Position numbers and translations under genes: made by a program. A stretch of DNA of 64,000 bases from Candidatus Aminicenantes bacterium UBA6072 (GTDB taxonomy: Bacteria; Acidobacteriota; Aminicenantia; UBA2199): assembly GCA_002436105.1 (NCBI GenBank), contig DIXU01000020.1, forward strand, positions 124,001-188,000. The letters are read 5' to 3'. Each line of letters begins with the position of its first letter. Position 1 is the stretch's first letter. Positions 16,126 through 23,884 of the stretch are shown here, piece by piece. The notes under the pieces were generated by a model that worked only from the letters and a program-made list of their open reading frames with translations, searched no databases and was not told the origin of the DNA.

Positions 16126-18162
16126 CTAACTGAAGCTGACGTTCTTGACCTTGGCCTGCAGTCCGGCGAGGAACTCGCGGACTTCGGTATTCTGCATTTC
16201 CTCGTGTTCCAGCAGGCGCCGGGCGTCGACCTGGGCCGCCTGCAGCAGGCGCATGTCCCGCTTGGGATCGGCCAGGTGAAAGTCGATTTCCCCGGCCTGC
16301 TCGAGGCCGGCGATTACGCCGCCGCCGCGCAGGTCCAGGTCCATCTCGGCGATGGCGAAGCCGTCCTGGCTGGCGGCGATCGTTCGCAGGCGGCGGCGGC
16401 CGCTCTCCGTTGGGCGCGGCGACTCGATCAGGAAGCAGTAGGACTTCCCGGCACCCCGGCCCACCCGGCCGCGCAACTGATGCAATTGGGCCAGGCCATA
16501 GCGGTCTGCGTTTTCGATGATCATGAATGTGGCGTCGGGAACGTCGATGCCCACTTCGACCACGGTGGTGGCCAGCAGCAGGCGCACCGTGCCGGCGGCG
16601 AAACGCTCCATGACGCGCTGCTTTTCCGCTGCGCCGCTTCTCCCCGACAGCGACGCCTGGACGATGCCCGGGAAGCGAGCTCTGCTCTCACGTGCCGCGT
16701 CGCGCAGGGAGCGCAGGTCGGGGTACTGCTCTGACGCCTCGATCAGGGGCAGAATGATGAAGCCCCTGCGACCGCGTTCGAGTTCGACCTGCAGCCTGGC
16801 GTAGAAACGCTCGCGGTCACAAGCGGCGACGACGCGGGTCTCGACGGGCTGCCGCCCGGCCAGCGGCTGTTTCAGGGTGGAAACTGCCACGTCGCTGTAC
16901 ATGGCCAGCAGCATGGTGCGCGGGATGGGGGTGGCGGTGGTCACCAGCAGGTCGGCGCCGCGGCTCTTGAAGAACAGGGCCGCCCTTTGCGCGACGCCGA
17001 AACGGTGCTGCTCGTCAATGATTACCATGGCCAGGTCGCGGAAGGCGACGTTTTCTCCGATCAGGGCGTGGGTGCCAAAGACCAGCGAAACGGCGCCGCT
17101 GGCCAGCCCGTCCAGCACCTGCCGCCGCTCGGCGGCGTCGCTGCTGCCGGTGAGCAGGGCCAGGCCTCCAGGACCGAAGAAGGCGAGGGCTGTTTCGAAG
17201 TGCTGCCGGGCCAGGATCGCGGTCGGCGCCAGGAAGGCCCCCTGATAGCCGTTCTCCCTGGCCATGAGCAGTGCCAGGAAGGCGACGATGGTCTTGCCGC
17301 TGCCCACCTCACCCTGCAGCAGGCGCTGCATGGGCCGGGGCGAGTGCAGATCGTTGACGATGGCGCTGAAAGCCTGTTCCTGCTCCGGGCTGAGCCGGAA
17401 AGGAAGGCGGGCCGCAACGGCGCGGCGAATTGTCTCGTTGAAGCGGTAGCCATGCCGGCGGCGGCGGCGGCAGAAAGCCGCGCGGAGCGACTGCAGCTCA
17501 AGCTGGAAGCAGAGAAGCTCGGCGTAGATGAAGCGCTCCTTCATGCGCCCGATCGCTGCCGGATCGAGCCGGGCCGGCCGGTGGATGGCGCGCAAGGCGG
17601 TGACGGCGTCGGGAAAGGCATGGCGGCGCCGCAGTGCCTCGGGGATCGGCTCGCCGTCGTCATGCCAGCCGTCGAGCGCGGCGGCGATGATCCCGCGCAA
17701 TGTGCCGCCTTTCAGCGTTCCCAGCGGCCGGTAACGAGGCAGGATGCCGCCGCGGGCGCCGTCCGGGATCAGCAGCGGATTGACCACCTGCCAGCGCCCC
17801 TGGCGCTCCTCGACGCGGCCGTGAATGTGGATGGTTTCCCTGCCCTGCAGGGGCTGGAGCAGGTAGGGCTGGTTGAAAAAGACCAGTGTGACTTTGACCT
17901 CGCCGATCCGGCCTTCGACGCGGAGCAGCGATGATCTTTTCCTGAAGTTGCGGCGGATGCGGCTATGCGCCGGGGTGAAGGCATAAAGGCGCTCTTCACC
18001 GGGGATGAGATCCGCCTCGGTTCGGGTCAGGTCAATGTAGTCGTCGGGAAAGTGCAGCAGCAGGTCACCGGCGCTGGCGATGCCGCGGCGGCGCAGGGCG
18101 GCGCCGCGGGCCGGGCCGATGCCCTTGAGCTCCTCGACCGGGGTGCGCGGAGTGATGGTCAA
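16126..18162 (-). CDS. recG: ATP-dependent DNA helicase RecG
   Basis: This 678-aa SF2 helicase has the RecG order: an N-terminal wedge/OB region (LLHFPDDYIDLT ... VTLVFFNQPYL), Walker A GEVGSGKTIVAFLALL, Walker B DEQHRFGV, motif III TATPIPRTML, and the C-terminal motifs (VVEVGIDVPDATFMII, QLHQLRGRVGRG) followed by the RecG tail (DLRGGGVIAG). It reverses stalled forks and migrates branched DNA. The start is an unusual TTG that overlaps the stop of the upstream exported-protein gene by 4 nt (TTGA), so translation is coupled; no better start lies nearby. Confidence 0.96.
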   Translation of the reverse strand: MTITPRTPVEELKGIGPARGAALRRRGIASAGDLLLHFPDDYIDLTRTEADLIPGEERLYAFTPAHSRIRRNFRKRSSLLRVEGRIGEVKVTLVFFNQPYLLQPLQGRETIHIHGRVEERQGRWQVVNPLLIPDGARGGILPRYRPLGTLKGGTLRGIIAAALDGWHDDGEPIPEALRRRHAFPDAVTALRAIHRPARLDPAAIGRMKERFIYAELLCFQLELQSLRAAFCRRRRRHGYRFNETIRRAVAARLPFRLSPEQEQAFSAIVNDLHSPRPMQRLLQGEVGSGKTIVAFLALLMARENGYQGAFLAPTAILARQHFETALAFFGPGGLALLTGSSDAAERRQVLDGLASGAVSLVFGTHALIGENVAFRDLAMVIIDEQHRFGVAQRAALFFKSRGADLLVTTATPIPRTMLLAMYSDVAVSTLKQPLAGRQPVETRVVAACDRERFYARLQVELERGRRGFIILPLIEASEQYPDLRSLRDAARESRARFPGIVQASLSGRSGAAEKQRVMERFAAGTVRLLLATTVVEVGIDVPDATFMIIENADRYGLAQLHQLRGRVGRGAGKSYCFLIESPRPTESGRRRLRTIAASQDGFAIAEMDLDLRGGGVIAGLEQAGEIDFHLADPKRDMRLLQAAQVDARRLLEHEEMQNTEVREFLAGLQAKVKNVSFS

Positions 18163-18716
18163 TAGTAAAAAACGATCTTCCTTTCCGAGCTCTGCACGTT
18201 CTTCAGGCCCGGCAGCAGGGTGAACCAGTTGAAGAGCGACCGTTTCTCGCGGGCGTTGAACTGGGCGGCTCCGAATGCCTCGTCGAGGAAGTCGGGGGAG
18301 AATTGACTGCCATTGATGACCAGCTCGGAGAAAACGAAGCGCATGTGGTAGTTATTGCACTCGAAGGCGCCGCGGAAGCGCACCTCGGAGTCGCGAAGGA
18401 ATTGGGGGACGGCGGCGTATTTTTCTCCGGCCAGCTTGATCTTGAGGCTGCCGGAGACGAGATTCTCGTTCTTGAGTCGCAGTTCGATGAAAGTCACTTC
18501 CGGGGCATATTTTTTTACATAGATGAGGTTCAGGTAGGAGTTCAGCTCGCTTTCGCTGAACACCGCCTTTTTCAGAAAGAGCGAGGCGGGGCGCGGGGCG
18601 GCGATGCGCTCCAGGAAGCCCTCGATCTTCATGGCCTTTTCCAGGGAAAAATCGCCGGCGCGCAAGGTCATGGCCAGCACCAGGAGCAGGAATAACCCGG
18701 TCGCCCGCTTCGTCAT
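18159..18716 (-). CDS. Exported protein of unknown function
   Basis: A 185-aa protein with a clear signal peptide (TKRATGLFLLLVLAMTLRA, residues 2-20) and a soluble domain of mixed beta strands (for example VTFIELRLKNENLVSGSLKIKLAG and YHMRFVFSELVING). There are no membrane segments beyond the signal and only one Cys in the mature part, so it is probably periplasmic. It sits between purN and recG with 4-nt overlaps at both ends (ATGA and TTGA), so all three genes share one mRNA, although their functions look unrelated. The beta-rich domain with repeated hydrophobic strands suggests a lipid- or polymer-binding fold; this is a guess. Confidence 0.75.
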   Translation of the reverse strand: MTKRATGLFLLLVLAMTLRAGDFSLEKAMKIEGFLERIAAPRPASLFLKKAVFSESELNSYLNLIYVKKYAPEVTFIELRLKNENLVSGSLKIKLAGEKYAAVPQFLRDSEVRFRGAFECNNYHMRFVFSELVINGSQFSPDFLDEAFGAAQFNAREKRSLFNWFTLLPGLKNVQSSERKIVFYY

Positions 18717-19324
18717 GCCTTGATTATAACCGCGTGGCCGTCGATTTGCAAGCGGCCGGCGAAAAACAGCGAGATGGCCTGCGGATACAGGCGGTGCTCC
18801 TGGCGCAGGATGCGCCGCTTGAGCGCTTCCAGGCCTTCACCGGGGCGCAGTGCCACCGCCTTCTGGGCGATGATCGGACCCGAATCGGTGCCGGCGTCGA
18901 CGAAATGGACGGTGCAGCCGCTCACCTTCACTCCGAAGCGCAGGGCTTGCGCCTGGGCGTCGAGCCCGGGGAAGGAGGGGAGCAGGGCCGGATGGATATT
19001 CAGGATGCGGTCGGGAAAGCGGCCGAGCAGGACCGGGCCCGCCAGGCGCATGTAGCCGGCCAGGCAGACCAGTTCGATCCGTTCGCTCTCCAGCAGTTCG
19101 CAGAGGCGCGCCTCGTAGGCGGCCTTGCCGGGAAAATCCCCGGGGTTGACGTGATGGGCCGGGATGCCGAGGCGGGCGGCCTTTTTCAGACCCGCGGCGT
19201 CGCCGCGGTCGCTGATGGCCAGGCGCACGGCGAAATTGGCGCCGGCGGCCCGCGAGGCGCGGACGATGGCGACGAAATTGCTGCCGCGCCCGGAAAGCAG
19301 GACGGCGATATTCCCCTTTTTCAT
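18713..19324 (-). CDS. purN: Phosphoribosylglycinamide formyltransferase
   Basis: This 203-aa enzyme has the formyltransferase motifs: N-terminal IAVLLSGRGSNF, LVCLAGYMRLAGP, the catalytic segment ILNIHPALLPSFPG (with the Asn and His needed for formyl transfer) and VHFVDAGTDSGPII (with the catalytic Asp). It transfers formyl from 10-formyl-THF to GAR in purine synthesis. The start is the ATG at 19324, giving the expected length; the frame stays open further upstream into the tRNA gene but has no family similarity there. It overlaps the downstream gene by 4 nt. Confidence 0.95.
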   Translation of the reverse strand: MKKGNIAVLLSGRGSNFVAIVRASRAAGANFAVRLAISDRGDAAGLKKAARLGIPAHHVNPGDFPGKAAYEARLCELLESERIELVCLAGYMRLAGPVLLGRFPDRILNIHPALLPSFPGLDAQAQALRFGVKVSGCTVHFVDAGTDSGPIIAQKAVALRPGEGLEALKRRILRQEHRLYPQAISLFFAGRLQIDGHAVIIKA

Positions 19325-19412
19325 GGTCGCTGTGTCGGCCGGAGGGCCGCTCCGGACCTCGCCGTTCCGCGAGGATGGGGCCCGGTCGGATTTCCGGGGT
19401 GATGAAACAACA

Positions 19413-19497
19413 TGCCGAAGGGGGGACTCGAACCCCCGCGAGCGCAATGCTCACCAGTACCTGAAACTGGCGTGTCTACCAATTCCACCACTTCGGC
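19413..19497 (-). tRNA. tRNA-Leu (anticodon CAG)
   Basis: An 85-nt class II tRNA. Acceptor stem GCCGAAG pairs with CTTCGGC with discriminator A; the D arm contains GGTAGAC; the anticodon stem CCAGT/ACTGG encloses loop TTCAGGT with anticodon CAG (codon CUG); there is a long variable arm; and the T arm has GGTTCGAGTCC. CCA is not encoded. A strong consensus promoter lies just upstream on the minus strand, and purN follows 88 bp downstream, possibly on the same transcript. Confidence 0.95.
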
Positions 19498-19508
19498 ATG
19501 ACAGGCTA

Positions 19509-19537
19509 TTTATACGGCAACTTCGCGGTCTTGTCAA
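19509..19537 (-). promoter_or_regulatory. Consensus promoter of tRNA-Leu
   Basis: Minus strand TTGACA (19537-19532), a 17-nt spacer and TATAAA (19514-19509). The predicted start is a few bases before the mature 5' end at 19497. It is one of the best -35/-10 pairs in the window. Confidence 0.8.
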
Positions 19538-19549
19538 GTCCGCGCACGG

Positions 19550-19578
19550 TTTACTTGCGCCGGCGCTTGGTGTAAAAT
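19550..19578 (+). promoter_or_regulatory. Promoter of the PAP2 phosphatase gene
   Basis: TTTACT (19550-19555), a 17-nt spacer and TAAAAT (19573-19578). The ATG at 19577 overlaps the -10 box and so cannot be the translation start. Confidence 0.6.
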
Positions 19579-19624
19579 GCATTTTCTCATCATCCTGCGC
19601 CTGCGAATGGGAGAATTGTCCGCG

Positions 19625-20512
19625 ATGAGCAAAAAGACCCTGAAGTTCCCCGCCGAGGGGGCCGTGATCGCCTTGCTGGTCCTGTGCCTGCTCAGCGGCC
19701 CGCCCCTGTCCGGACAGGAGACGCCCCAGGCGGCCGCTCCCGGGGTCGCGGAGGAAGGCGGCGGTCTTGCCCCCTACCGGTCGAATTTCCTGAAGGACGA
19801 GGCGGAGATGTGGACCGCGCCGTTCCACCTGGACGGGAAGGGGCTGCTGGCCCTCGGCGCCGTGCTGGCCGCCACCGGGCTGCTGATCGTCAACGACGAG
19901 GCGATCTACAGGGGATTCAAGACCTTCCAGGCCGACCATTCCTGGGTGGACAAGGCCAGCCCCGCCCTCACCCTGCTGGGCGACTGGGGCCTGGACTGCG
20001 GCATCGCCGGTGTCTTTTTTCTCGGCGGCGTGCTGGCCAGGGACCGGCGGGCGCGCGACACCGGGCTGATGGCATGGGAGACGCTGCTGCACACCGGGCT
20101 GCTGGTCCAGGTCGCCAAGCACCTGGCGGGGCGCCAGCGTCCCTCGGTGGCGGGCGGCAGCGACCACTGGCACGGCCCGGCCGCGTTCTTCAAGCGTTAC
20201 CAGGGCTATTTCTCCAACTATGATGCCTTTTTTTCCGGCCACACGGTCTCGGCCTGGGGCCTGGCGACGGTGATCGCCGAGAATTACCGCCATCGCTCCT
20301 GGGTGCCGCCGCTCTGTTACGGCCTGGCCACCCTGGCCGGCCTGTCGCGGCTCACCGAGGACGCCCACTGGCTCTCCGATGTCTTCCTGGGCGCGGCCGT
20401 CGGCTATGCCGTCGGCAAGATGGTGGTGCGCAACCAGCGCCGGCGCTTCCAGGTCACGCCGGCTCTCATCCCGGCGGGTGCCGGGCTTTCATTCAGCTAC
20501 GAGATCAGGTAG
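19625..20512 (+). CDS. PAP2-family membrane/periplasmic phosphatase
   Basis: About 295 aa with an N-terminal signal or anchor helix (AVIALLVLCLLSG). The three PAP2 signatures are in order: KHLAGRQRPS (C1), FFSGHTVSAWGLA (C2, with the acid/base His) and SRLTEDAHWLSDVFLG (C3, with the nucleophilic His and its Asp partner). The enzyme should dephosphorylate a lipid phosphate such as phosphatidate or undecaprenyl diphosphate; substrate choice cannot be read. The ATG at 19625 was chosen because GGGAGA lies 11 nt upstream and the signal helix follows at once; an in-frame ATG at 19607 is possible. Hydrophobic segments near 65-90 and 215-235 suggest further membrane contacts. Confidence 0.9.
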   Translation: MSKKTLKFPAEGAVIALLVLCLLSGPPLSGQETPQAAAPGVAEEGGGLAPYRSNFLKDEAEMWTAPFHLDGKGLLALGAVLAATGLLIVNDEAIYRGFKTFQADHSWVDKASPALTLLGDWGLDCGIAGVFFLGGVLARDRRARDTGLMAWETLLHTGLLVQVAKHLAGRQRPSVAGGSDHWHGPAAFFKRYQGYFSNYDAFFSGHTVSAWGLATVIAENYRHRSWVPPLCYGLATLAGLSRLTEDAHWLSDVFLGAAVGYAVGKMVVRNQRRRFQVTPALIPAGAGLSFSYEIR

Positions 20513-20515
20513 TTC

Positions 20516-20608
20516 AAAACTCATCCCCCATCCCCTTCTCTTGCGAAGAGAAGGGGAGTTAAGGATCTTGTCCCTCTCTTCGGGAAGAGAGGGGTTGGGG
20601 TGAGTTTG
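20516..20608. repeat. Compound palindromic intergenic repeat (CTCATCCCCC...GGGGTGAG)
   Basis: Outer arms AACTCATCCCCCATCCCC and GGGGTTGGGGTGAGTT are near-perfect inverted repeats. Between them are two smaller hairpins: CCTTCTCTT-GCG-AAGAGAAGG and CCCTCTCTTC-GG-GAAGAGAGGG. It lies between the PAP2 gene and the next promoter. Elements of this type (CTCACCCC...GGGGTGAG around CTCTC hairpins) are, as I recall, scattered in several unrelated phyla. Confidence 0.75.
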
Positions 20609-20611
20609 AAG

Positions 20612-20640
20612 TTTACGAATCCCCGGTTTAATGGTATATT
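20612..20640 (+). promoter_or_regulatory. Leaderless promoter of the outer-membrane barrel gene
   Basis: TTTACG (20612-20617), a 17-nt spacer and TATATT (20635-20640). The ATG at 20647 is 7 nt after the -10 box, and there is no Shine-Dalgarno sequence. Confidence 0.65.
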
Positions 20641-20646
20641 TTCCAA

Positions 20647-23061
20647 ATGGCTGCCCGAATCTCTCTTTCATTTTTCTTTTTGTTCATGCTTTACTGCTTT
20701 TCCCTGCCGCTGCGCGGCCAGGAGCGCCATGACGAGACCGAGTTCGTCCTCGACGGCTTCCGCATCGGGACCCAGCCCGGCGGCTATTACGACGCGAACT
20801 TCATCGAGAACCTGGCTCCCGACGCCGTCTGGCTGACCGAGGAGAGCAACGGTTTCGGCCTCAGCGATCGTGCCAAGGTCTATTTCGAGGGCGATCCCTG
20901 GGCGCGGTTCCGCTGGCATTACGCGGGGCATGTCATCAATTCCGGCCTGGACGACGGCGCCCCGGCGCTGCGCATCCCCTTCCTGGCCATCGGATCGATG
21001 GCCCTGCGCGGCGAAACGCCGCTGCGGCGCGACTACGGCTTTTTCTTCTCCCCGCGCCCAGGCACAACGGCAGCCGGAGGGACAGTCTCACGGCTCATGC
21101 TCTCCAGCGCCCTGCCCAACCTGGGCGGCTGGACCGCCCTGGGCAAGCTGGCCGTGGCCAATCACGCCACGCTGCGCGCCGACGACCTCTACGAGACGCG
21201 CCGCCGGCTCGGCGGCAACTACCAGCTCGACTTCAGCCTGGAGAAGGGCGGCCGGCGCTCATCGCTGCTGCTGGCGGGCGGCTACTCCGCCACCCGGCGG
21301 CGCTTCAACGACTTCAACCGCCGCGACACCCAGTTCGAGGAGGAGAACGACCTGCTGGGCTTTCTCGGCCGCTGGCAGCGGCGTTTCGCGGGCGGAATCC
21401 TCGACCTCGACCTGGCCGTCAACTCGGGCCGCCGCGGCAACCTCTTTGCCGAGAACGGCCGTTACCCGCAGGAGACCTATGAGCAGGACAAGAACTCCTG
21501 GCTGGCCGGGGCCGCCTGGTCGGGCCGGGCGTTCCATGCCAGGTTCTCCTGGCTCCACGAGCGCCAGGAACTGCAGCCGGTGGTTCCCGACGCCGGCAAG
21601 GACCTGAAGGATATCGACGGCCAGGCGTTCCTGCCCTTTGAAAAGCGGGGCGAGTTCAGCGCCGATACCCTGGCCCTGGCAGTCGACCGCAAGCTCCGCT
21701 TCGCCTGGCGGGGCAGGGGGGTTGAGCTGGAGCCCTTCCTGGACCTGTCGCTCGTTCTTCATGCCGCTGCCGAGGGCGGCGGCGGCCATCACGGCATATT
21801 CTTTGCCGGCGAACCCTACCTGGTGTTCCTGCGCCCGGCGCTGGCCGTCGTGCATGCGTACCGAAACCAGCGCGTCGTGGCCGCGACCGGCACGCTGCTG
21901 CGCATGGACCTGGGCGGCGGCTTCGACCTGCGCGCCCGGCTCTTCCTGCAGTACCAGCGCCTCGGCTTCCAGGACGCGGCCGCCGGCCTCGATTTCCTGC
22001 AGCCCGGCGCCGAGGCCGGCATCGGCTGGCAGGCCGGGAAGCGGACAAGGCTATCCCTTTCCTTCGGCGCGCTGCCCTATGAGCTGGGCGCCGGTGCCGG
22101 CGATTTCCTGGAAACGCGGCGGCCGGGCGCCGAGGTCCGCTATTGGGCCGACGCCAACCGTGACGGGCTTTTCCAGGCCGGCGAGCAGGGCGCGCTGTTC
22201 GCCCTGAGCGGCGGGGGCAGCCATGCCGCCGCCGCGGACCTGAAGCCAAGCCGGCGCGAGCGCCTGGAACTGTTCCTGAGTACGCGCCTGTCCGGCAGCT
22301 TCCACCTGGACATCAAGGGGCTGTACAAGAGGATCCGCCGGCCGCTGTGGGCCGCCTTCGCCGAAGAGTACGGGCATTACGAGTGGGTCGACGGCAGGGA
22401 ATACTATTTCCTGGACCGCCCGGTCAGCGCCTATGAGCTGGGCAACGCCCCCTTTGCCAAGGACCCGTTCTATGCCCAGTTCCTTTTGCGCGTCCACGGG
22501 GAAAAAGCGCGGCGCTGGTATTTCTCGTTCTCCTTCCTGGCCCACATGGGCATGGGCACGACCGCCTTCGGCAACGGCCCGGAGGCCAACGATGTCGGCG
22601 TCATTTCCGAGAGCCAGGCCTTTCCCAATGCCTGGGTCAACGGCTTCGGCCGCGTCGACGGCGACCGCGCCTTCGTGGGCAAGATCTTTTTCGGCTACTG
22701 CCTGGCGCCACGCCTCTTCCTGGGCGGCAGCGTCAAGTACCGTGACGGCAACCCCTTCGCCTTCATCAACGCCTTCCAGCGCCACGGCCAGTGGGTGATC
22801 ACCTACCAGACCATCCAGGCCGAGGACGAGCATTCGCGGAAGGGCGGGCCCAGGGAAGACTGCATCTGGGACTTCAATTTCAAGCTGAACTACGATATCC
22901 GGCTTTTCGGGAAAAAGGGCCGCCTGGAATTGTCCGTGTTCAACCTGCTCGATTTCGGCGGCGAACTGTCGGAGAATGCCTTCTCCAACGACCTGGAGCG
23001 CATGGCCAACGAACTGCAGCTGCCGCGCAGCCTGCGCTTGGGACTGACGCTGGAATTGTAG
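20647..23061 (+). CDS. TonB-receptor-like outer-membrane beta-barrel protein
   Basis: An 804-aa protein with a signal peptide (about 1-24) and almost entirely amphipathic beta-strand sequence. It ends RSLRLGLTLEL, and its late segments (YWADANRDGLFQAGE, YRDGNPFAFINAFQRHGQW, LELSVFNLLDFGG) are typical of TonB-dependent receptor barrels. The N-terminus lacks the carboxypeptidase-regulatory domain of the Oar-type receptors further along. Only a weak plug-like segment is visible (FIENLAPDAVWL ... PALRIPFLAIGSMALRG), so it may be a receptor with a reduced plug. The ATG lies 7 nt after a TATATT box. The ligand is unknown. It is single-copy here and not obviously a paralog of the three large receptors. 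Confidence 0.75.
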   Translation: MAARISLSFFFLFMLYCFSLPLRGQERHDETEFVLDGFRIGTQPGGYYDANFIENLAPDAVWLTEESNGFGLSDRAKVYFEGDPWARFRWHYAGHVINSGLDDGAPALRIPFLAIGSMALRGETPLRRDYGFFFSPRPGTTAAGGTVSRLMLSSALPNLGGWTALGKLAVANHATLRADDLYETRRRLGGNYQLDFSLEKGGRRSSLLLAGGYSATRRRFNDFNRRDTQFEEENDLLGFLGRWQRRFAGGILDLDLAVNSGRRGNLFAENGRYPQETYEQDKNSWLAGAAWSGRAFHARFSWLHERQELQPVVPDAGKDLKDIDGQAFLPFEKRGEFSADTLALAVDRKLRFAWRGRGVELEPFLDLSLVLHAAAEGGGGHHGIFFAGEPYLVFLRPALAVVHAYRNQRVVAATGTLLRMDLGGGFDLRARLFLQYQRLGFQDAAAGLDFLQPGAEAGIGWQAGKRTRLSLSFGALPYELGAGAGDFLETRRPGAEVRYWADANRDGLFQAGEQGALFALSGGGSHAAAADLKPSRRERLELFLSTRLSGSFHLDIKGLYKRIRRPLWAAFAEEYGHYEWVDGREYYFLDRPVSAYELGNAPFAKDPFYAQFLLRVHGEKARRWYFSFSFLAHMGMGTTAFGNGPEANDVGVISESQAFPNAWVNGFGRVDGDRAFVGKIFFGYCLAPRLFLGGSVKYRDGNPFAFINAFQRHGQWVITYQTIQAEDEHSRKGGPREDCIWDFNFKLNYDIRLFGKKGRLELSVFNLLDFGGELSENAFSNDLERMANELQLPRSLRLGLTLEL

Positions 23062-23064
23062 GCC

Positions 23065-23409
23065 CTAGCGGCCGCGGCTCTCCATCTTCTCCTGGCAGGG
23101 GACGCAGTAGCGGGCGAAGGGCAGGACGTCGAGGCGCTTGGGGGAGATCTCCTCGCCGCAGTGCAGGCACTTGCCGTAGTGCTTCTTTTCGATGCGGGTA
23201 AGGGCCTCCTCGACTTCCTTGAGGTTGGCGAGCATGTTGTTGGACATGACGAAGCCCATCTCCTTCTCGATCAGCTCGTTGGCCTGGTCGATCTCGTCCA
23301 TGGCGCCGTTGGCGCCGCCGGGGGCATCGCGCCACTCGATGACCTTCAGGATCTCGTCCCGCAGCGAGATGAGCCGTTTTTTTATCTTGGCGATCTGTTC
23401 TGTTTTCAT
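23065..23409 (-). CDS. DksA/TraR-family zinc-finger protein
   Basis: This 114-aa protein has an N-terminal helical hairpin (KIKKRLISLRDEILKVIEW; QANELIEKEMGFVMSNNML) and a C-terminal four-Cys zinc finger (CLHCGEEISPKRLDVLPFARYC-VPC, shown in parts). DksA/TraR proteins enter the RNA polymerase secondary channel and modify the response to ppGpp. The acidic DxxDxA tip of canonical DksA is not clear here, so its effect on transcription may differ. It is the last gene of the rplU operon, 10 bp after rlmH. Confidence 0.88.
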   Translation of the reverse strand: MKTEQIAKIKKRLISLRDEILKVIEWRDAPGGANGAMDEIDQANELIEKEMGFVMSNNMLANLKEVEEALTRIEKKHYGKCLHCGEEISPKRLDVLPFARYCVPCQEKMESRGR

Positions 23410-23419
23410 TTTTTTTCTC

Positions 23420-23884
23420 CTAGCGGTGGTATGCGGTGCTGTGAATGATGGTCATGGCCCGGAAGATCTGTTCCAGGAAGAGGATGCGGAATATATCGTG
23501 GGCGAAGGTCATGTCGGAAAAGGAGATAGCCAGGTCGGCGCGCGCCTTTACCTGCGGGGCGAAGCCGGCGAAGCCGCCGATCAGGAAGAGCAGGCGGGCC
23601 GGGTGATAGGAAATCTTTTCCTGCAGGAAAGCGGCGAAGCGCCGCGAATCCATTTTTTTCCCCTTTTCGTCCAGGGCGACGACATAATCCCGAGGCTGGA
23701 TCTCCTTCAGGAACGATGCGCCCTCCTTTTCCTTCACGAATGCCTCCTCCTTGCCGCGGATCTCCCGTAATTTTTTTACGCTGAATTTTACATAATAATT
23801 AATGTTTTGTAAATATTTTTTTTCAAGTTCCTGCAGGCCGCTGAATTTCAGTTCGCCAGGGCAGACCAGTTCAATGGCGTTCAT
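23420..23884 (-). CDS. rlmH: 23S rRNA (pseudouridine1915-N3)-methyltransferase
   Basis: This 154-aa SPOUT enzyme matches RlmH, whose family length is about 155. It has DYVVALDEKGKKMDSRRFAAF, the glycine-rich SAM knot LFLIGGFAGF, and the C-terminal signature FAHDIFRILFLEQIFRAMTI ending STAYHR. It methylates pseudouridine 1915 in helix 69 of 23S rRNA. The gene overlaps the sigma54-activator gene by 14 nt and sits in a ribosome/GTPase operon, as often seen next to rsfS and nadD. Confidence 0.95.
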   Translation of the reverse strand: MNAIELVCPGELKFSGLQELEKKYLQNINYYVKFSVKKLREIRGKEEAFVKEKEGASFLKEIQPRDYVVALDEKGKKMDSRRFAAFLQEKISYHPARLLFLIGGFAGFAPQVKARADLAISFSDMTFAHDIFRILFLEQIFRAMTIIHSTAYHR

